Shown one piece after another: positions 1-8,622 of a stretch of DNA of 64,000 nt (position 1 is the stretch's first letter; each line of letters begins with the position of its first letter). The translations under genes were made by a program, and so were the position numbers. Under the pieces are notes generated by a model. The model saw only the letters and a program-made list of their open reading frames with translations, had not been told where the DNA came from and did no database searches. The stretch spans positions 107,604 through 171,603 of the forward strand of contig JAFLDS010000008.1 of assembly GCA_017302295.1 (NCBI GenBank). The letters are read 5' to 3'. This DNA is from Thauera sp. Lineage in GTDB: Bacteria; Pseudomonadota; Gammaproteobacteria; Burkholderiales; Rhodocyclaceae.

Positions 1-271
1 CCAGGCCGTCGACACGTCCGAAGCGGGCCAGAACCGCTGCGGCGACCTGCTCGGGCACCCCTTCGACGCCGAGGTCGCCGCCGAAGGTGAAGGCCGATTC
101 CGCACGCAGGGCGTTCAGCTGACTTGCCAGCCGATCGGCCTCGGTGGCGCTGTGGCGGTAGTGCAGCGCGATTCGGGCGCCGCTTGCGTGCAGCTGGCGC
201 GCAATCTCGGCGCCGACACGGCGTGCGGCACCGGTGACAAGGATGACGGGGGCGGGGATGTTGGAGTGCAT
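1..271 (-). CDS. Pteridine reductase-type short-chain dehydrogenase (N-terminal part)
   Basis: Partial gene running off the left edge; about 90 N-terminal residues are visible. The start is a Rossmann fold: VTGAARRVGAEIARQL carries the glycine-rich NAD(P) motif, and ALHYRHSATEAD follows. This double-arginine version (GAARR) with the HYRxS strand is typical of FolM/PTR1-type pteridine reductases, which reduce dihydrobiopterin or dihydrofolate with NADPH, rather than of generic SDRs. The catalytic Tyr-Lys lies outside the window, so the class rests on the N-terminus. The gene is divergent from the COG1565 methyltransferase, with 86 bp between the starts. Confidence 0.75.
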   Translation of the reverse strand, partial: MHSNIPAPVILVTGAARRVGAEIARQLHASGARIALHYRHSATEADRLASQLNALRAESAFTFGGDLGVEGVPEQVAAAVLARFGRVDGL

Positions 272-357
272 GAGGCAATTGTCGCCGCTGACAGCGGGCG
301 TTGAAAGGGGCCGTGGCCGCTACAATGCGGCCTCGATCCATTCCCCCGCACGCCGAC

Positions 358-1533
358 ATGTCCTCGCTGCCTTCGCCCTCGCCCGACGCGGTTGAACAGA
401 GCGCCCGCCTGCTCGAACTCATCACGGCCGAGATTGCGGCGGCTGGCGGCTGGATTCCCTTCTCGCGCTACATGGAGCTGGCGCTGTATGCGCCCGGCCT
501 CGGCTATTACAGCGGTGGGGCGAGGAAGTTCGGCCCTGGCGGCGATTTCATCACGGCGCCCGAGTTGACGCCGCTCTTCGGCCAAGCGCTGGCGGCCCAG
601 GTCGAACAGATCATGCATGCGAGCGCGGCCGAGGTCATCGAGGTCGGTGCGGGCACTGGCCTGCTTGCGGCCGACCTGCTGCTGGAACTCGAGCGCCGCG
701 GCAGCGTGCCGGAGCGTTACGGCATTCTCGAGCTGTCGGGTGAGCTGCGCGAGCGCCAGTTCGACACGCTGGCGCAGAAGGCGCCCCAGCTGGCCTCGCG
801 GGTGCGCTGGCTCGACAGCCTGCCCGAAACGTTTTCCGGCGTGGTGGTTGCCAACGAGGTGCTGGACGTGATGCCGGTGCACCTGCTGGCGTCGCGCGCC
901 GAAGGCATGTTCGAGCGTGGAGTGGCCTTTGCGGCCGACAGCCAGGGCCTGAGCGCCCTGCGCTGGGCCGACACTCCGGTCAGCGGTGCCGTCGCCGATG
1001 CGGCGCGCGCGATGGCCTTGCCGCAGCCTCGTCAGGGCGAATACGTGACCGAAATCAATCTCGCCGCACGGGCCTGGGTCGCCGCATGGGCGGAGCGGCT
1101 GCGACAGGGTGCGATGCTGCTGATCGATTACGGCTATCCGCGCGCCGAGTACTACCTGCCCTCGCGCTCGAGCGGAACGCTGCTGTGCTACTACCGCCAC
1201 CAGGCGCACGGCGATCCTTTCCTGTGGCCCGGTTTGAACGACATCACGTCTTTCGTCGACTTCACCGCGGTTGCCGAAGGCGCCTTCGATGCGGGGCTGG
1301 ACGTGCTCGGCTACGCCACCCAGGCGCAGTTCCTGTTCAACTGCGGCGTGCTCGGCTGCCTGGATCGGCGCGGCCCGCGAGAGAGTGCCGACTACATCCG
1401 CGCCGCGCGCGCGGTGCAGCGGCTCACCGCGCCGCAGGAAATGGGCGAGCTGTTCAAGGTGCTCGCCGTCGGCCGGGGCGTGGGCGGGCCGCTTGTCGGC
1501 TTCATGCGCGGCGACCGCCTGCACACCTTGTAG
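358..1533 (+). CDS. COG1565 SAM-dependent methyltransferase (MidA/NDUFAF7 family)
   Basis: 391 residues. The family signature runs from about residue 38 (YMELALYAPGLGYYSGG) through FGPGGDFITAPE (58-69), followed by the SAM-binding motif I EVIEVGAGTGLL (about 92-102) and ELSGELRERQ. Eukaryotic NDUFAF7 methylates an arginine of complex I; the bacterial substrate is not established. The ATG at 358 is chosen because family similarity begins right after it; upstream in-frame codons add only low-quality residues. A TACAAT hexamer at about 321-326 could be a -10 element. It lies divergent from the pteridine reductase, an arrangement I associate with Rhodocyclales. Confidence 0.88.
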   Translation: MSSLPSPSPDAVEQSARLLELITAEIAAAGGWIPFSRYMELALYAPGLGYYSGGARKFGPGGDFITAPELTPLFGQALAAQVEQIMHASAAEVIEVGAGTGLLAADLLLELERRGSVPERYGILELSGELRERQFDTLAQKAPQLASRVRWLDSLPETFSGVVVANEVLDVMPVHLLASRAEGMFERGVAFAADSQGLSALRWADTPVSGAVADAARAMALPQPRQGEYVTEINLAARAWVAAWAERLRQGAMLLIDYGYPRAEYYLPSRSSGTLLCYYRHQAHGDPFLWPGLNDITSFVDFTAVAEGAFDAGLDVLGYATQAQFLFNCGVLGCLDRRGPRESADYIRAARAVQRLTAPQEMGELFKVLAVGRGVGGPLVGFMRGDRLHTL

Positions 1534-1542
1534 GGCGGCGGC

Positions 1543-1752
1543 TCATTCCTGGTTGCGGTAGATCGACTGCAGGAAGGCGTCGATGTCTTCCGGTGGCGGC
1601 ATCCGTGGGGGGGGCCGCGCATCGACGATTTCCTCCAGCTGCGGAACGAGGCCGGGCGGCAGCCAGCCGGCGTTGAGGACTTCGTCGTCGTAGCGTTCGT
1701 TCTCGTAAGTCTCGATTTCCCTGCCCGCACTCATGCTCATGACGATCACCAT
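1543..1752 (-). CDS. Small acidic hypothetical protein
   Basis: Not recognised. The frame is open from 1815, but the ATG at 1752 has a good Shine-Dalgarno (GGAGG, 6 nt upstream), so I take a 69-residue product starting MVIVMSMSAGREIETYE. It is acidic and proline-rich (RPPPRMPPPEDIDAF), with no membrane segment or cysteine motif. It is convergent with the methyltransferase (9 bp between stops). The downstream region to the hydrolase at 1985 holds only a hairpin-like GCGCTTT...AAAGCGC at about 1920-1940. Could be a non-coding shadow, but the SD and sensible composition favour a gene. Confidence 0.5.
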   Translation of the reverse strand: MVIVMSMSAGREIETYENERYDDEVLNAGWLPPGLVPQLEEIVDARPPPRMPPPEDIDAFLQSIYRNQE

Positions 1753-1984
1753 GATGGCCTCCGCGATCATCGCCGGCGAATCCGGCGCCCTTGATTCGTT
1801 CTCGGCATTCGGCATTTGCCATGCGAGGTTGAATCGTCAGGACGCGTCGCCGATCGGGTTTGCCGCGAGCGAGGCACCGCTTCGGTGCGTCCTTCAGTTC
1901 ATGATGGCGAAGTGACTCGGCGCTTTCCAGTGAAAAGCGCACGAATTCGGGTTTTCCCCGACTATCAGGTTCCGGTCCGCCGCC

Positions 1985-2788
1985 TTAGAGCTCGCGCTCG
2001 CCGAGCCACCCGGCGATGCGTTCGGCAACCGGCTCCCAGCCTTGCTCGAGCATCATGCCGTGGCCGAGACCGTCGAAGATTTCGGCCTCGAGGCCGTAGG
2101 TGCTGGCGGTCATGTGCACCTGGTCGGGTGGGATGAGGTGGTCGTGCTGCGCACCCAGAACAAGCATCGGCGGGCGATGCATGCGCGAGGGTTGCGGCAG
2201 GCTGAACAGGGTCATGTCCCACAGCGCGCGGTGAGATTCGGGCTGGCTCAGCCGGTAATAGCGGCGCAGGGTCGAGGGGTTGACCGGCTGGTGGAACAGC
2301 GCCTCGCGCAGGCTCTCGATGTCCACGTCGCTGCCGCTCATGATGTTGTTCAGGTCGGCAAGCAGGCCCGGTTTCCGGAACATGAGGCCCATCGCGGAGC
2401 CCATCAGGCCCTGAGGCGGCACCGATGCCAGCAGCACGGCGGCGGGCGCATCATGGTGCTCGAGGTATTTCTGCACCACCATGCCGCCCATCGAATGGCC
2501 GATCAGGATGGGGCGGGCCGGCAACTTCGCTGCCACTTCGGCGACGTCGCGCACGTAGTTGTCGAGCGAGTAGGCGTCGAGGTGGTCGCGGCGGCGGCTG
2601 CCGCCGTGGCCCGACAGCGAGACGGCATAGGACGCCCAGCCGCGCGCGGCGAACCAGGGCAGGAAGTGCTCCTTCCAGCACCAGGCCGACACGTAGGCGC
2701 CATGCACGAAGAGCAGCGGATGATCCTTCGCTGCGCCGCTCGGCGCATCGCACAGGACCTCGAGTTCGCCAAAGCGGTTGTTGATCAC
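1985..2788 (-). CDS. Alpha/beta hydrolase
   Basis: 267 residues with a GTG start. Canonical alpha/beta hydrolase elements in order: oxyanion region LLFVHGAYVSAWCW (25-38), GHGGS (60-64), nucleophile elbow GHSMGG with Ser99, an acid in LGAQHDHLIPP, and the catalytic His in DGLGHGMM near the C-terminus. There is no signal peptide, so it is cytoplasmic; substrate unknown. The start was chosen because GTGA overlaps the TGA stop of the upstream glutathione transferase gene, implying translational coupling; there is no in-frame ATG nearby. Confidence 0.85.
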   Translation of the reverse strand: MINNRFGELEVLCDAPSGAAKDHPLLFVHGAYVSAWCWKEHFLPWFAARGWASYAVSLSGHGGSRRRDHLDAYSLDNYVRDVAEVAAKLPARPILIGHSMGGMVVQKYLEHHDAPAAVLLASVPPQGLMGSAMGLMFRKPGLLADLNNIMSGSDVDIESLREALFHQPVNPSTLRRYYRLSQPESHRALWDMTLFSLPQPSRMHRPPMLVLGAQHDHLIPPDQVHMTASTYGLEAEIFDGLGHGMMLEQGWEPVAERIAGWLGEREL

Positions 2789-3405
2789 TGGGGGACCTCC
2801 AGGCCGCGCCGCACCGCGGGCCGCGCCGCGATGGCATCGAACCAGCGCTTCACCTCCGGGTAGCGGGCGAGGTCGATGCCTTGCCATTCGTGACGGGCGA
2901 TCCAGGGGAAGGTCGCGATGTCGGCGATCGAATAGGCGTCTCCGGCCAGCCAGTCGCGGGTCCGAAGATGCCCGTTCAATACGCCGTACAGGCGAATGGC
3001 CTCCTTCGAGTAGCGATCGATGGCATAGGGAATGACTTCCGGCGCGAAGCGCAGGAAATGGTGCGCCTGACCCAGCATCGGGCCGATGCTGCCCATCTGC
3101 AGCATCAGCCATTGCAGCGCCTCGTAGCGGGCGCGCGGCTCGGGCGGCAGCAGGCGACCGGTCTTCTCGGCCAAGTAGATCAGGATGGCACCCGACTCGA
3201 AGAGCGTGATCGGCTCGCCACCGGGGCCGTCCTCATCGACGATGACCGGGATCTTGTTGTTGGGATTGAGGGCAAGGAAGGCGGGGTCGAACTGCTCGTT
3301 GCGGGTGATATTGACCTTGCGCACCTCGTAGGGGAGACCGAGCTCCTCGAGCGCTATCGAGATCTTGTGACCGTTGGGAGTTCCCCAGGTGTGGAGGGTG
3401 ATCAT
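2785..3405 (-). CDS. Glutathione S-transferase, YghU/YfcG (nu)-like
   Basis: 206 residues. The N-terminal thioredoxin-fold domain carries TWGTPNGHKISIALEELGLPYE and NPNNKIPVIVDEDGPGG, then ESGAILIYLAEKTGRLLP. The all-helical C-terminal domain contains the conserved YSIADIATFPW. The TPNGxKxSIxLEE motif and the GP-rich loop are typical of the YghU/YfcG disulfide-bond reductase branch, which acts on glutathionyl disulfides rather than classical conjugation. First gene of a two-gene unit with the alpha/beta hydrolase (4-bp overlap). Confidence 0.88.
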   Translation of the reverse strand: MITLHTWGTPNGHKISIALEELGLPYEVRKVNITRNEQFDPAFLALNPNNKIPVIVDEDGPGGEPITLFESGAILIYLAEKTGRLLPPEPRARYEALQWLMLQMGSIGPMLGQAHHFLRFAPEVIPYAIDRYSKEAIRLYGVLNGHLRTRDWLAGDAYSIADIATFPWIARHEWQGIDLARYPEVKRWFDAIAARPAVRRGLEVPQ

Positions 3406-3494
3406 CGTTTTCGGGTTCCGTCGAGGGTGGAGGCTGCGCTTGTCGCGGCGGCGCAGCGCGGTTCTAATTCGTTTTTCCGTGGCCGGGACGCGTC

Positions 3495-3692
3495 ATGCTG
3501 AAGTGGTTGTTGGTGCTGGTGCTGATCGTGCTCGTGAGCGGACTGATCCAGCCGGGCGTGGCGCACCGGCTGCGCCTGGGCCGGCTGCCCGGCGATGTCG
3601 CATTCCGGTTTCGGGGTCGAGCATATCACTTTCCATTTGCAACCACCGTGCTGCTGTCCCTGATCGCCTGGTTGATTCTGCGGGCGATCTGA
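3495..3692 (+). CDS. DUF2905 membrane mini-protein
   Basis: 65 residues. An N-terminal transmembrane segment (LLVLVLIVLVSGL), the conserved centre RLGRLPGDVAFRFRGRAYHFPFAT and a second C-terminal hydrophobic segment (VLLSLIAWLIL) match the DUF2905 family, including its characteristic length. Inner-membrane protein of unknown function. Convergent with cca; an AGCGCGC/GCGCGCT hairpin sits directly after its stop. Confidence 0.85.
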   Translation: MLKWLLVLVLIVLVSGLIQPGVAHRLRLGRLPGDVAFRFRGRAYHFPFATTVLLSLIAWLILRAI

Positions 3693-3710
3693 AGCGCGCG
3701 GCTGCGCGCT
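3693..3710. terminator. Possible bidirectional terminator hairpin
   Basis: A 7-bp perfect stem (AGCGCGC / GCGCGCT) with a GGCT loop lies between the convergent stops of the DUF2905 gene and cca. No T-tract on either strand, so intrinsic termination would be weak. Confidence 0.35.
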
Positions 3711-3713
3711 GCG

Positions 3714-4985
3714 TCACGCTGACGGCTCATTTGCCGTTCCCTCGCTATCGCGCGGGAACGGCTGCGGACGGGCGAGCGCGCGTACCGCGGCGATGCGCGC
3801 GCCATGCACGGCGGTCGGGATCTGCGCCTTGTCGGCGCAGGAACGGGCGATTGCGCCGGCATCCACTGCCCGGATCGCGCCGACGGCGGCACGCCAGCGT
3901 CCGCCGGCATGCCATTCGCGCTCGCTGGCATCGGTGGTGGGGCCGCGGCCGTGGAAATCAGCTGCGGCTGCGTCGAGCATCAGCAGGAAGCGCTCGGGTC
4001 GGCGCAAGGCGTCGCAGCGTTCGAGGACCTTGACCATCGTTTCCGCGCGCAGGACGTCGGCTTGGCCGAGGATGCCGTGCTCGCGTGCCAGCATCACCGC
4101 GAGGTCGCGGCATTCGGTCGGCGCACGCAGGCGCTCCGATACCACACGCGCGCGCTCGGCGCTCTTCGCCTCGTGGCCGTAATGGTGCGGCAGGATGTCG
4201 GCCGGCGTGTCGGCCTTGCCGAGATCGTGCAGCAGGCAGGCCCAGCGTGCGGCCAGCGGCAGATGCTCCGCGGCGGCGCGATCGATGACCATCATCACGT
4301 GTTCGCCGGTGTCGATCTCGGGATGGTGCTGCGCGGGTTGCGGCACGCCGAAGAGGTTCTCCACCTCGGGCAGGATGTGCGCCAGCGCGCCGCACTCGCG
4401 CAGCACCCGGATCATGCGCGAAGGGTGCGACTCCATCAGGCCGCGGGCGAACTCCTGCCACACCCGTTCCGCGACGAGGTGGTCGACCTCGCCCAGTGCG
4501 ACCATTCGGCGCATCAGCGCCAGAGTCTCGGGGGCGATGCGGAAGTCGGTGAAGCGGGCGGCGAAACGCGCCACCCGGAGGATGCGCAGCGGATCTTCGG
4601 CGAAGGCGGGCGAGACGTGGCGAAAGACCTTGTCCCGCAGATCGGCGAGGCCGCCGTAAGGATCGATCAGCGCGCCGTCCTCGTCGCGGGCGATGGCATT
4701 GATCGTCAGGTCGCGGCGGGCGAGGTCCTCCTCCAGCGTGACTTCCGGTGCGGCGTAGCAGACGAAGCCGGTGTAGCCGTTGCCGCTCTTGCGTTCGGTA
4801 CGTGCGAGCGCGTATTCCTCGCTGGTCGCAGGGTGCAGGAACACCGGGAAGTCCTTGCCCACAGGGCGGAAACCCCGTGCCAGCATGTCTTCGGGGGAAC
4901 TGCCGACCACGACCCAGTCGCGGTCCTTGACCGGCAGTCCGAGCAGGGCGTCGCGCACCGCCCCGCCGACGATGTAGGCGCGCAT
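3714..4985 (-). CDS. cca: Multifunctional CCA tRNA nucleotidyltransferase
   Basis: 423 residues. Adds or repairs the 3' CCA of tRNA. The class II nucleotidyltransferase head shows GGAVRDALLG, the metal-binding D21-x-D23 (DRDWVVVG), the B motif RRDLTINAIA and the template region EDPLRILRVARFAARF. The C-terminal half carries an HD domain (LLHDLGKADTPAD) that in the E. coli enzyme gives 2',3'-cyclic phosphodiesterase and phosphatase activity, hence multifunctional. The ATG overlaps the stop of the upstream glutathione transferase gene by one base, so the two are probably cotranscribed. Confidence 0.95.
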   Translation of the reverse strand: MRAYIVGGAVRDALLGLPVKDRDWVVVGSSPEDMLARGFRPVGKDFPVFLHPATSEEYALARTERKSGNGYTGFVCYAAPEVTLEEDLARRDLTINAIARDEDGALIDPYGGLADLRDKVFRHVSPAFAEDPLRILRVARFAARFTDFRIAPETLALMRRMVALGEVDHLVAERVWQEFARGLMESHPSRMIRVLRECGALAHILPEVENLFGVPQPAQHHPEIDTGEHVMMVIDRAAAEHLPLAARWACLLHDLGKADTPADILPHHYGHEAKSAERARVVSERLRAPTECRDLAVMLAREHGILGQADVLRAETMVKVLERCDALRRPERFLLMLDAAAADFHGRGPTTDASEREWHAGGRWRAAVGAIRAVDAGAIARSCADKAQIPTAVHGARIAAVRALARPQPFPRDSEGTANEPSA

Positions 4986-5629
4986 CAGCCGTAGAGGTCT
5001 TCGGCCGGGATGGCTTCGGTCTCGGCCAGCGCGGCGGCTTCCCAGTCCTTCATGTGTGGATTGGCCAGCATCGTGGCGAGGTATTCGCCGGCGGCGCCGT
5101 CGGGCTTCACGCCATAGGTCTTGAAGCGGAAGCAGACCGGGGCGAAGGCTGCGTCAGCGAGGCTGAAGCTGCCGAACAGGTAGGGACCGCCGCTGCCGAA
5201 GCGGTGGCGGCAATCCTTCCAGATCGCGGCGATGCGCGCGATCTCGGCGTCCACTTCCGGCGTGCGGCCGTGGCCGGTGTAGTCCTTGCGGATGTTCATC
5301 GACATCTTGCTGCGCAGGTTGTGGAAGCCGGAGTGCATCTCCGCGGTTACGGCCCGCGCGACCGCACGCGCAGCGACGTCCTGCGGCAGCAGCTGCGGCG
5401 CCTTCTCGGCGAGGTATTCGCCGATCGCCAGCGAGTCCCAGACCGCGAGGCCATGGTCGATCAGGCAGGGCACCTTGCCGGACGGCGAGTGCGACAGGAT
5501 GCGTTCGCGGCTGCCCGGGATGAACAGCGGGATGCGGATCTCCTCGAAGGTGAAGCCGCCTGCGCGCGCGGCAATCCAGGCGCGCAGCGACCAGGACGAG
5601 TAGTTCTTGTTGCCGATGATCAGCTTCAT
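4985..5629 (-). CDS. Glutathione S-transferase (YfcF-like)
   Basis: 214 residues. The N-terminal thioredoxin fold has NKNYSSWSLRAWIAAR and the cis-proline region SPSGKVPCLID, followed by VWDSLAIGEYLAEKAPQLLP. The C-terminal helical domain has FSLADAAFAPVCFRF. The opening KNYSSWSLR with its catalytic serines is the pattern of a separate GST branch common in proteobacteria, distinct from the YghU-type enzyme nearby. Upstream of cca with a one-base stop/start overlap. Confidence 0.87.
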   Translation of the reverse strand: MKLIIGNKNYSSWSLRAWIAARAGGFTFEEIRIPLFIPGSRERILSHSPSGKVPCLIDHGLAVWDSLAIGEYLAEKAPQLLPQDVAARAVARAVTAEMHSGFHNLRSKMSMNIRKDYTGHGRTPEVDAEIARIAAIWKDCRHRFGSGGPYLFGSFSLADAAFAPVCFRFKTYGVKPDGAAGEYLATMLANPHMKDWEAAALAETEAIPAEDLYG

Positions 5630-5674
5630 CGCGGACTCCGTGACAGGTGGGACGGGAAGGGATGCGCCCGGCGC

Positions 5675-6643
5675 TCAGCGCCGCGCGTGGCGACGGAAGG
5701 GATAGTACCGTGCGCGGGACGATTTAGCGCCCAGCCAGGACGGCACCACCGCTTCCAGCGGCGTCGGGTGCAGGCCGAAAGGCAAGGGCGCGCCGCTGGC
5801 AATGTTGGGGGCGCGCATCGAGCGCACGTTGTCGCGGCTCATCAGTGGCTGTGGCGCCAGTTCCATCAGCCGCGCCTGGAGCATGCCCAGCGCTTCGCAC
5901 AGCGGGATGATCGGGCGCGGGCAACCGACCAGCGCCGAAACGTATTCGACGAGCTGGCGCAGCGTATAGACGGTGGGGCCGGCGAGCTCGAAGATCTGCC
6001 CGGCAGACCCCGGGTCTTGCAGGCAGCGGAACACGACTTCGGCCACGTCCTCCACATAGACGGGCTGGAACTGCGCGCGCGCGCCGGCCAGCGGCAGCAC
6101 CGGAAAGCTGCGGGCGAGGCCGGCGAAAAGGTTGAGGAAGCTGTCGCCGCGACCGAAGATCACCGAGGGGCGCAGGATGGTCCACGCCAGGTCGGCGCCG
6201 GTCGAGCGGATCGCCGCCTCGCCGGCCGCCTTCGAGCGCTGGTACTCGGACGGGCCGTCGACGTCGGCGCCGAGCGCGCTGATGTGCACCAGACGGCTGA
6301 CCCCGGCGGCGCGACAGGCGGCGACGATCTTCTTTGGTAGCTCGACATGGGCGCGAGCGAAATCGGGACCGTAGGGAGCGCCCGAGCGCGAGTGCAGCAC
6401 GCCGACCAGGCTGACGACCGCGTCCGCGCCGGCAAACAGGCGCTCGAGCGTGGCCGGATCATGCACGTCGGCCTCGACGACCTGGGCATTGGGCAGCAGC
6501 AGCATGTGGCCGGCACGGCTGCGGCGGCGGGTGGGGATCAGCACTTCGATCCCGGCTTCGCACAACCGGTTGGCGATGGCGCTGCCGACGAAGCCGGAGC
6601 CGCCGATGAGGACGATACGTTTCGGTTTCATGGAGGGTCTCAT
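5675..6643 (-). CDS. NDUFA9-like NAD(P)-binding epimerase-type protein
   Basis: 322 residues. An extended short-chain dehydrogenase fold begins with RIVLIGGSGFVGSAIANRL, then IPTRRRSRAGHML and VSLVGVLHS. In place of a complete YxxxK it has YQRSKAAGEAAIRSTGADLAWTILRPSVIFG, as in the complex I NDUFA9-like atypical SDR family, whose members bind NADPH structurally or act as quinone/isoflavone-reductase-like enzymes. The ATG at 6643 overlaps the slt stop (ATGA); a second ATG at 6631 is an alternative. Exact role unknown. Confidence 0.82.
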   Translation of the reverse strand: MRPSMKPKRIVLIGGSGFVGSAIANRLCEAGIEVLIPTRRRSRAGHMLLLPNAQVVEADVHDPATLERLFAGADAVVSLVGVLHSRSGAPYGPDFARAHVELPKKIVAACRAAGVSRLVHISALGADVDGPSEYQRSKAAGEAAIRSTGADLAWTILRPSVIFGRGDSFLNLFAGLARSFPVLPLAGARAQFQPVYVEDVAEVVFRCLQDPGSAGQIFELAGPTVYTLRQLVEYVSALVGCPRPIIPLCEALGMLQARLMELAPQPLMSRDNVRSMRAPNIASGAPLPFGLHPTPLEAVVPSWLGAKSSRARYYPFRRHARR

Positions 6644-8583
6644 TCGTTGGGAAAGACGGTGCTGTCGAACGAGCGCGGACCGATGGTGCCGAGCCGCGCC
6701 TTCAACGACTGCGGTCGCTTCTCCAGCATCGCGGCGTAGATCACCGTGTTGGCCATGACCTTGCGCACATAGTCACGCGTCTCGTCAAAGGGGATGGTCT
6801 CGGCGTAGATCGCGCCTTCCAGCGGCTTGTCGTCGCGCCAGCGGCGTGCCCGGCCCGGACCGGCGTTGTAGCCGGCGCTGGCGAGCACGGGGTGGTTGTC
6901 GAGGCCTTCAAGTATCAGGCGCATGTAGCTGGTGCCAAGCAGCACGTTGGTTTCCGGTTCGCCCAGGCGGCCGGGATGGTAGTCGCGCAGCCCGATCTTG
7001 TTGGCGACCCACTTGCCGGTGGCGGGCATCACCTGCATCAGGCCCTGCGCGCCGACACTGGAGCGTGCCGGGATCACGAAGCGGCTCTCCTGCCGCATCA
7101 GGCCATAGACCCAGCTCATGTCCAGCCCCTGGCTGTGCACCTGCGGCTCGATGATGTCGCGATAGGGCGTGAGGTAGCGCAGCTCGAAGTTGGCGTTGGG
7201 GCTCGAGCGTTCGGCAGTGTTGATCGCGCGATCGTAGATATCGTGCCGGAGCGCCAGCCGCGCCGCGGCGGCAGCGAAGCCGTCGTCCCGGCCGCGCAGG
7301 GCCCAGTTCCATTCGCGCACCCCTTCGGTGCGCATGTCGAGGCGGAACAGCGCCAGCGCGCGCACCAGGCCGGGATCGGTTTCGGCCTGGCGCAGGTGCT
7401 CGGCGGTCGCCGCATCACCCGCTGGGGGCGGCGCGAAGGGGCGGCCGAGCTCTTCGGCGGCGAGGATGCCGTAAAAGTGCGGTTCTCCGGCAATGCGCGC
7501 GTAAAGGGCTTCCGCCTCGTTGCGCTTGCGTTCGGCAGCCAAAGCCCGGCCCAGCCAGTAAGTCCATTCCGGCTGCTCGCGCTCGCTCCCCGGCATCGCC
7601 TCGATGGCCTCGCGCACCGCCGGCCAGTCCATGGCGCGCAATGCGCTGCGCACGCGCCAGGCGCGTTGCGCTGCGCTCATCGGCACCTTGCCGGCGGCGC
7701 GGAACCAGTCGTGGGCCTCCGGCATCTGGTCGAGTGCGCCCTGCCAGCCGAGCACGGCGTAGGCATAGGCGCGGTCGTTGCCGTCGAGCCGGTCCTGGAT
7801 GCGCAGCAGCCGCATGTGGGCGGCGCGTGCGTCATCGCGGGCGAGGCGTGCAAGCGCGGCGAGCGCCTGCTCGCGTCCGGCGCGCGTTACCGAGAAGTTG
7901 GCCGGCAGGCGGTCGAGGAACTGCGCCGGCGATCGCACCGCCTGATCGAAGTCGCCGATGGCAGGCATGCCGGAGGGCAGCCAGGTGAGCGTCGCGCGCG
8001 CGCTCGACGGGTTGCGGCCTTCGGTCTGGCGGCGGATGCGCCACCAGACCTCGTCTTCGCCGACGAGGCCGAGCTCCACCGCGGCGCGCAGGACGGGCTC
8101 GCAACTGGCCGGACTATCGACCAGCTCGGCCCATTGGGCGGCCACCTCGGCGAGGACGCTGCGATCGCCGCTCATCAGGCGCGCGGTGCGGGCGTGGCAG
8201 CGCAGTTCCGCATCGGGCGCCTGCAGATCGGCATAGAGCTGGTTGAAGCCCGCCCAGTCGCCGTCCTTGGCCAGACGGCGCAGCCAGTCTCCGCGCAGGC
8301 GCTCGGCGAGGTGGCTGCCGGCCTCGGTCACGAGGAACGCGGCGAGCTCGGCCGCGGGCGGCGCATCGGGCCGTGCGAGTTTGTTCGTCAGCAGCCAGTA
8401 ACGCACATAGGGGTCCAGCACATGACCGTCGGCATTGCCGGCGAGACGCTCCAGCGCGTTGCGGTCGCCGCCGCGCAGCGCGTCGCGGGCGGCCAGGATG
8501 CGGCCATCGCCGACCTGCCCCATGGCCCCGCCGGACAGCAGCAGCCCGGCTGCCATGAACGCTGCCCACAAGCTCTTCTTCAT
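6640..8583 (-). CDS. slt: Soluble lytic murein transglycosylase
   Basis: 647 residues, the length of Slt70-type enzymes. A signal peptide (about 1-22, LWAAFMAAGLLLSGGAMG) sends it to the periplasm, where it cleaves peptidoglycan to 1,6-anhydromuropeptides. The long alpha-superhelical U domain is followed by the catalytic lysozyme-like domain with GLMRQESRF (catalytic Glu499), GLMQVMPATG and SAGYNAGPGRARRW. The start has AAAGGAT upstream. Divergent from the 5-formyl-THF cyclo-ligase gene with only 39 bp between starts; upstream of the NDUFA9-like gene with an ATGA overlap. Confidence 0.94.
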   Translation of the reverse strand: MKKSLWAAFMAAGLLLSGGAMGQVGDGRILAARDALRGGDRNALERLAGNADGHVLDPYVRYWLLTNKLARPDAPPAAELAAFLVTEAGSHLAERLRGDWLRRLAKDGDWAGFNQLYADLQAPDAELRCHARTARLMSGDRSVLAEVAAQWAELVDSPASCEPVLRAAVELGLVGEDEVWWRIRRQTEGRNPSSARATLTWLPSGMPAIGDFDQAVRSPAQFLDRLPANFSVTRAGREQALAALARLARDDARAAHMRLLRIQDRLDGNDRAYAYAVLGWQGALDQMPEAHDWFRAAGKVPMSAAQRAWRVRSALRAMDWPAVREAIEAMPGSEREQPEWTYWLGRALAAERKRNEAEALYARIAGEPHFYGILAAEELGRPFAPPPAGDAATAEHLRQAETDPGLVRALALFRLDMRTEGVREWNWALRGRDDGFAAAAARLALRHDIYDRAINTAERSSPNANFELRYLTPYRDIIEPQVHSQGLDMSWVYGLMRQESRFVIPARSSVGAQGLMQVMPATGKWVANKIGLRDYHPGRLGEPETNVLLGTSYMRLILEGLDNHPVLASAGYNAGPGRARRWRDDKPLEGAIYAETIPFDETRDYVRKVMANTVIYAAMLEKRPQSLKARLGTIGPRSFDSTVFPNE

Positions 8584-8622
8584 GCCTTAACATCCTTTCG
8601 AACAGCAACCAAACATACCACA

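Noticed and set aside
115-1524. 469-codon minus-strand frame over the methyltransferase gene
   Set aside because: Arg/His/Gln-rich antisense frame; the plus-strand gene has clear family motifs.
8584-8622. 6S RNA next to the 5-formyl-THF cyclo-ligase gene
   Set aside because: The gap to slt is only 39 bp, far too short for 6S RNA.
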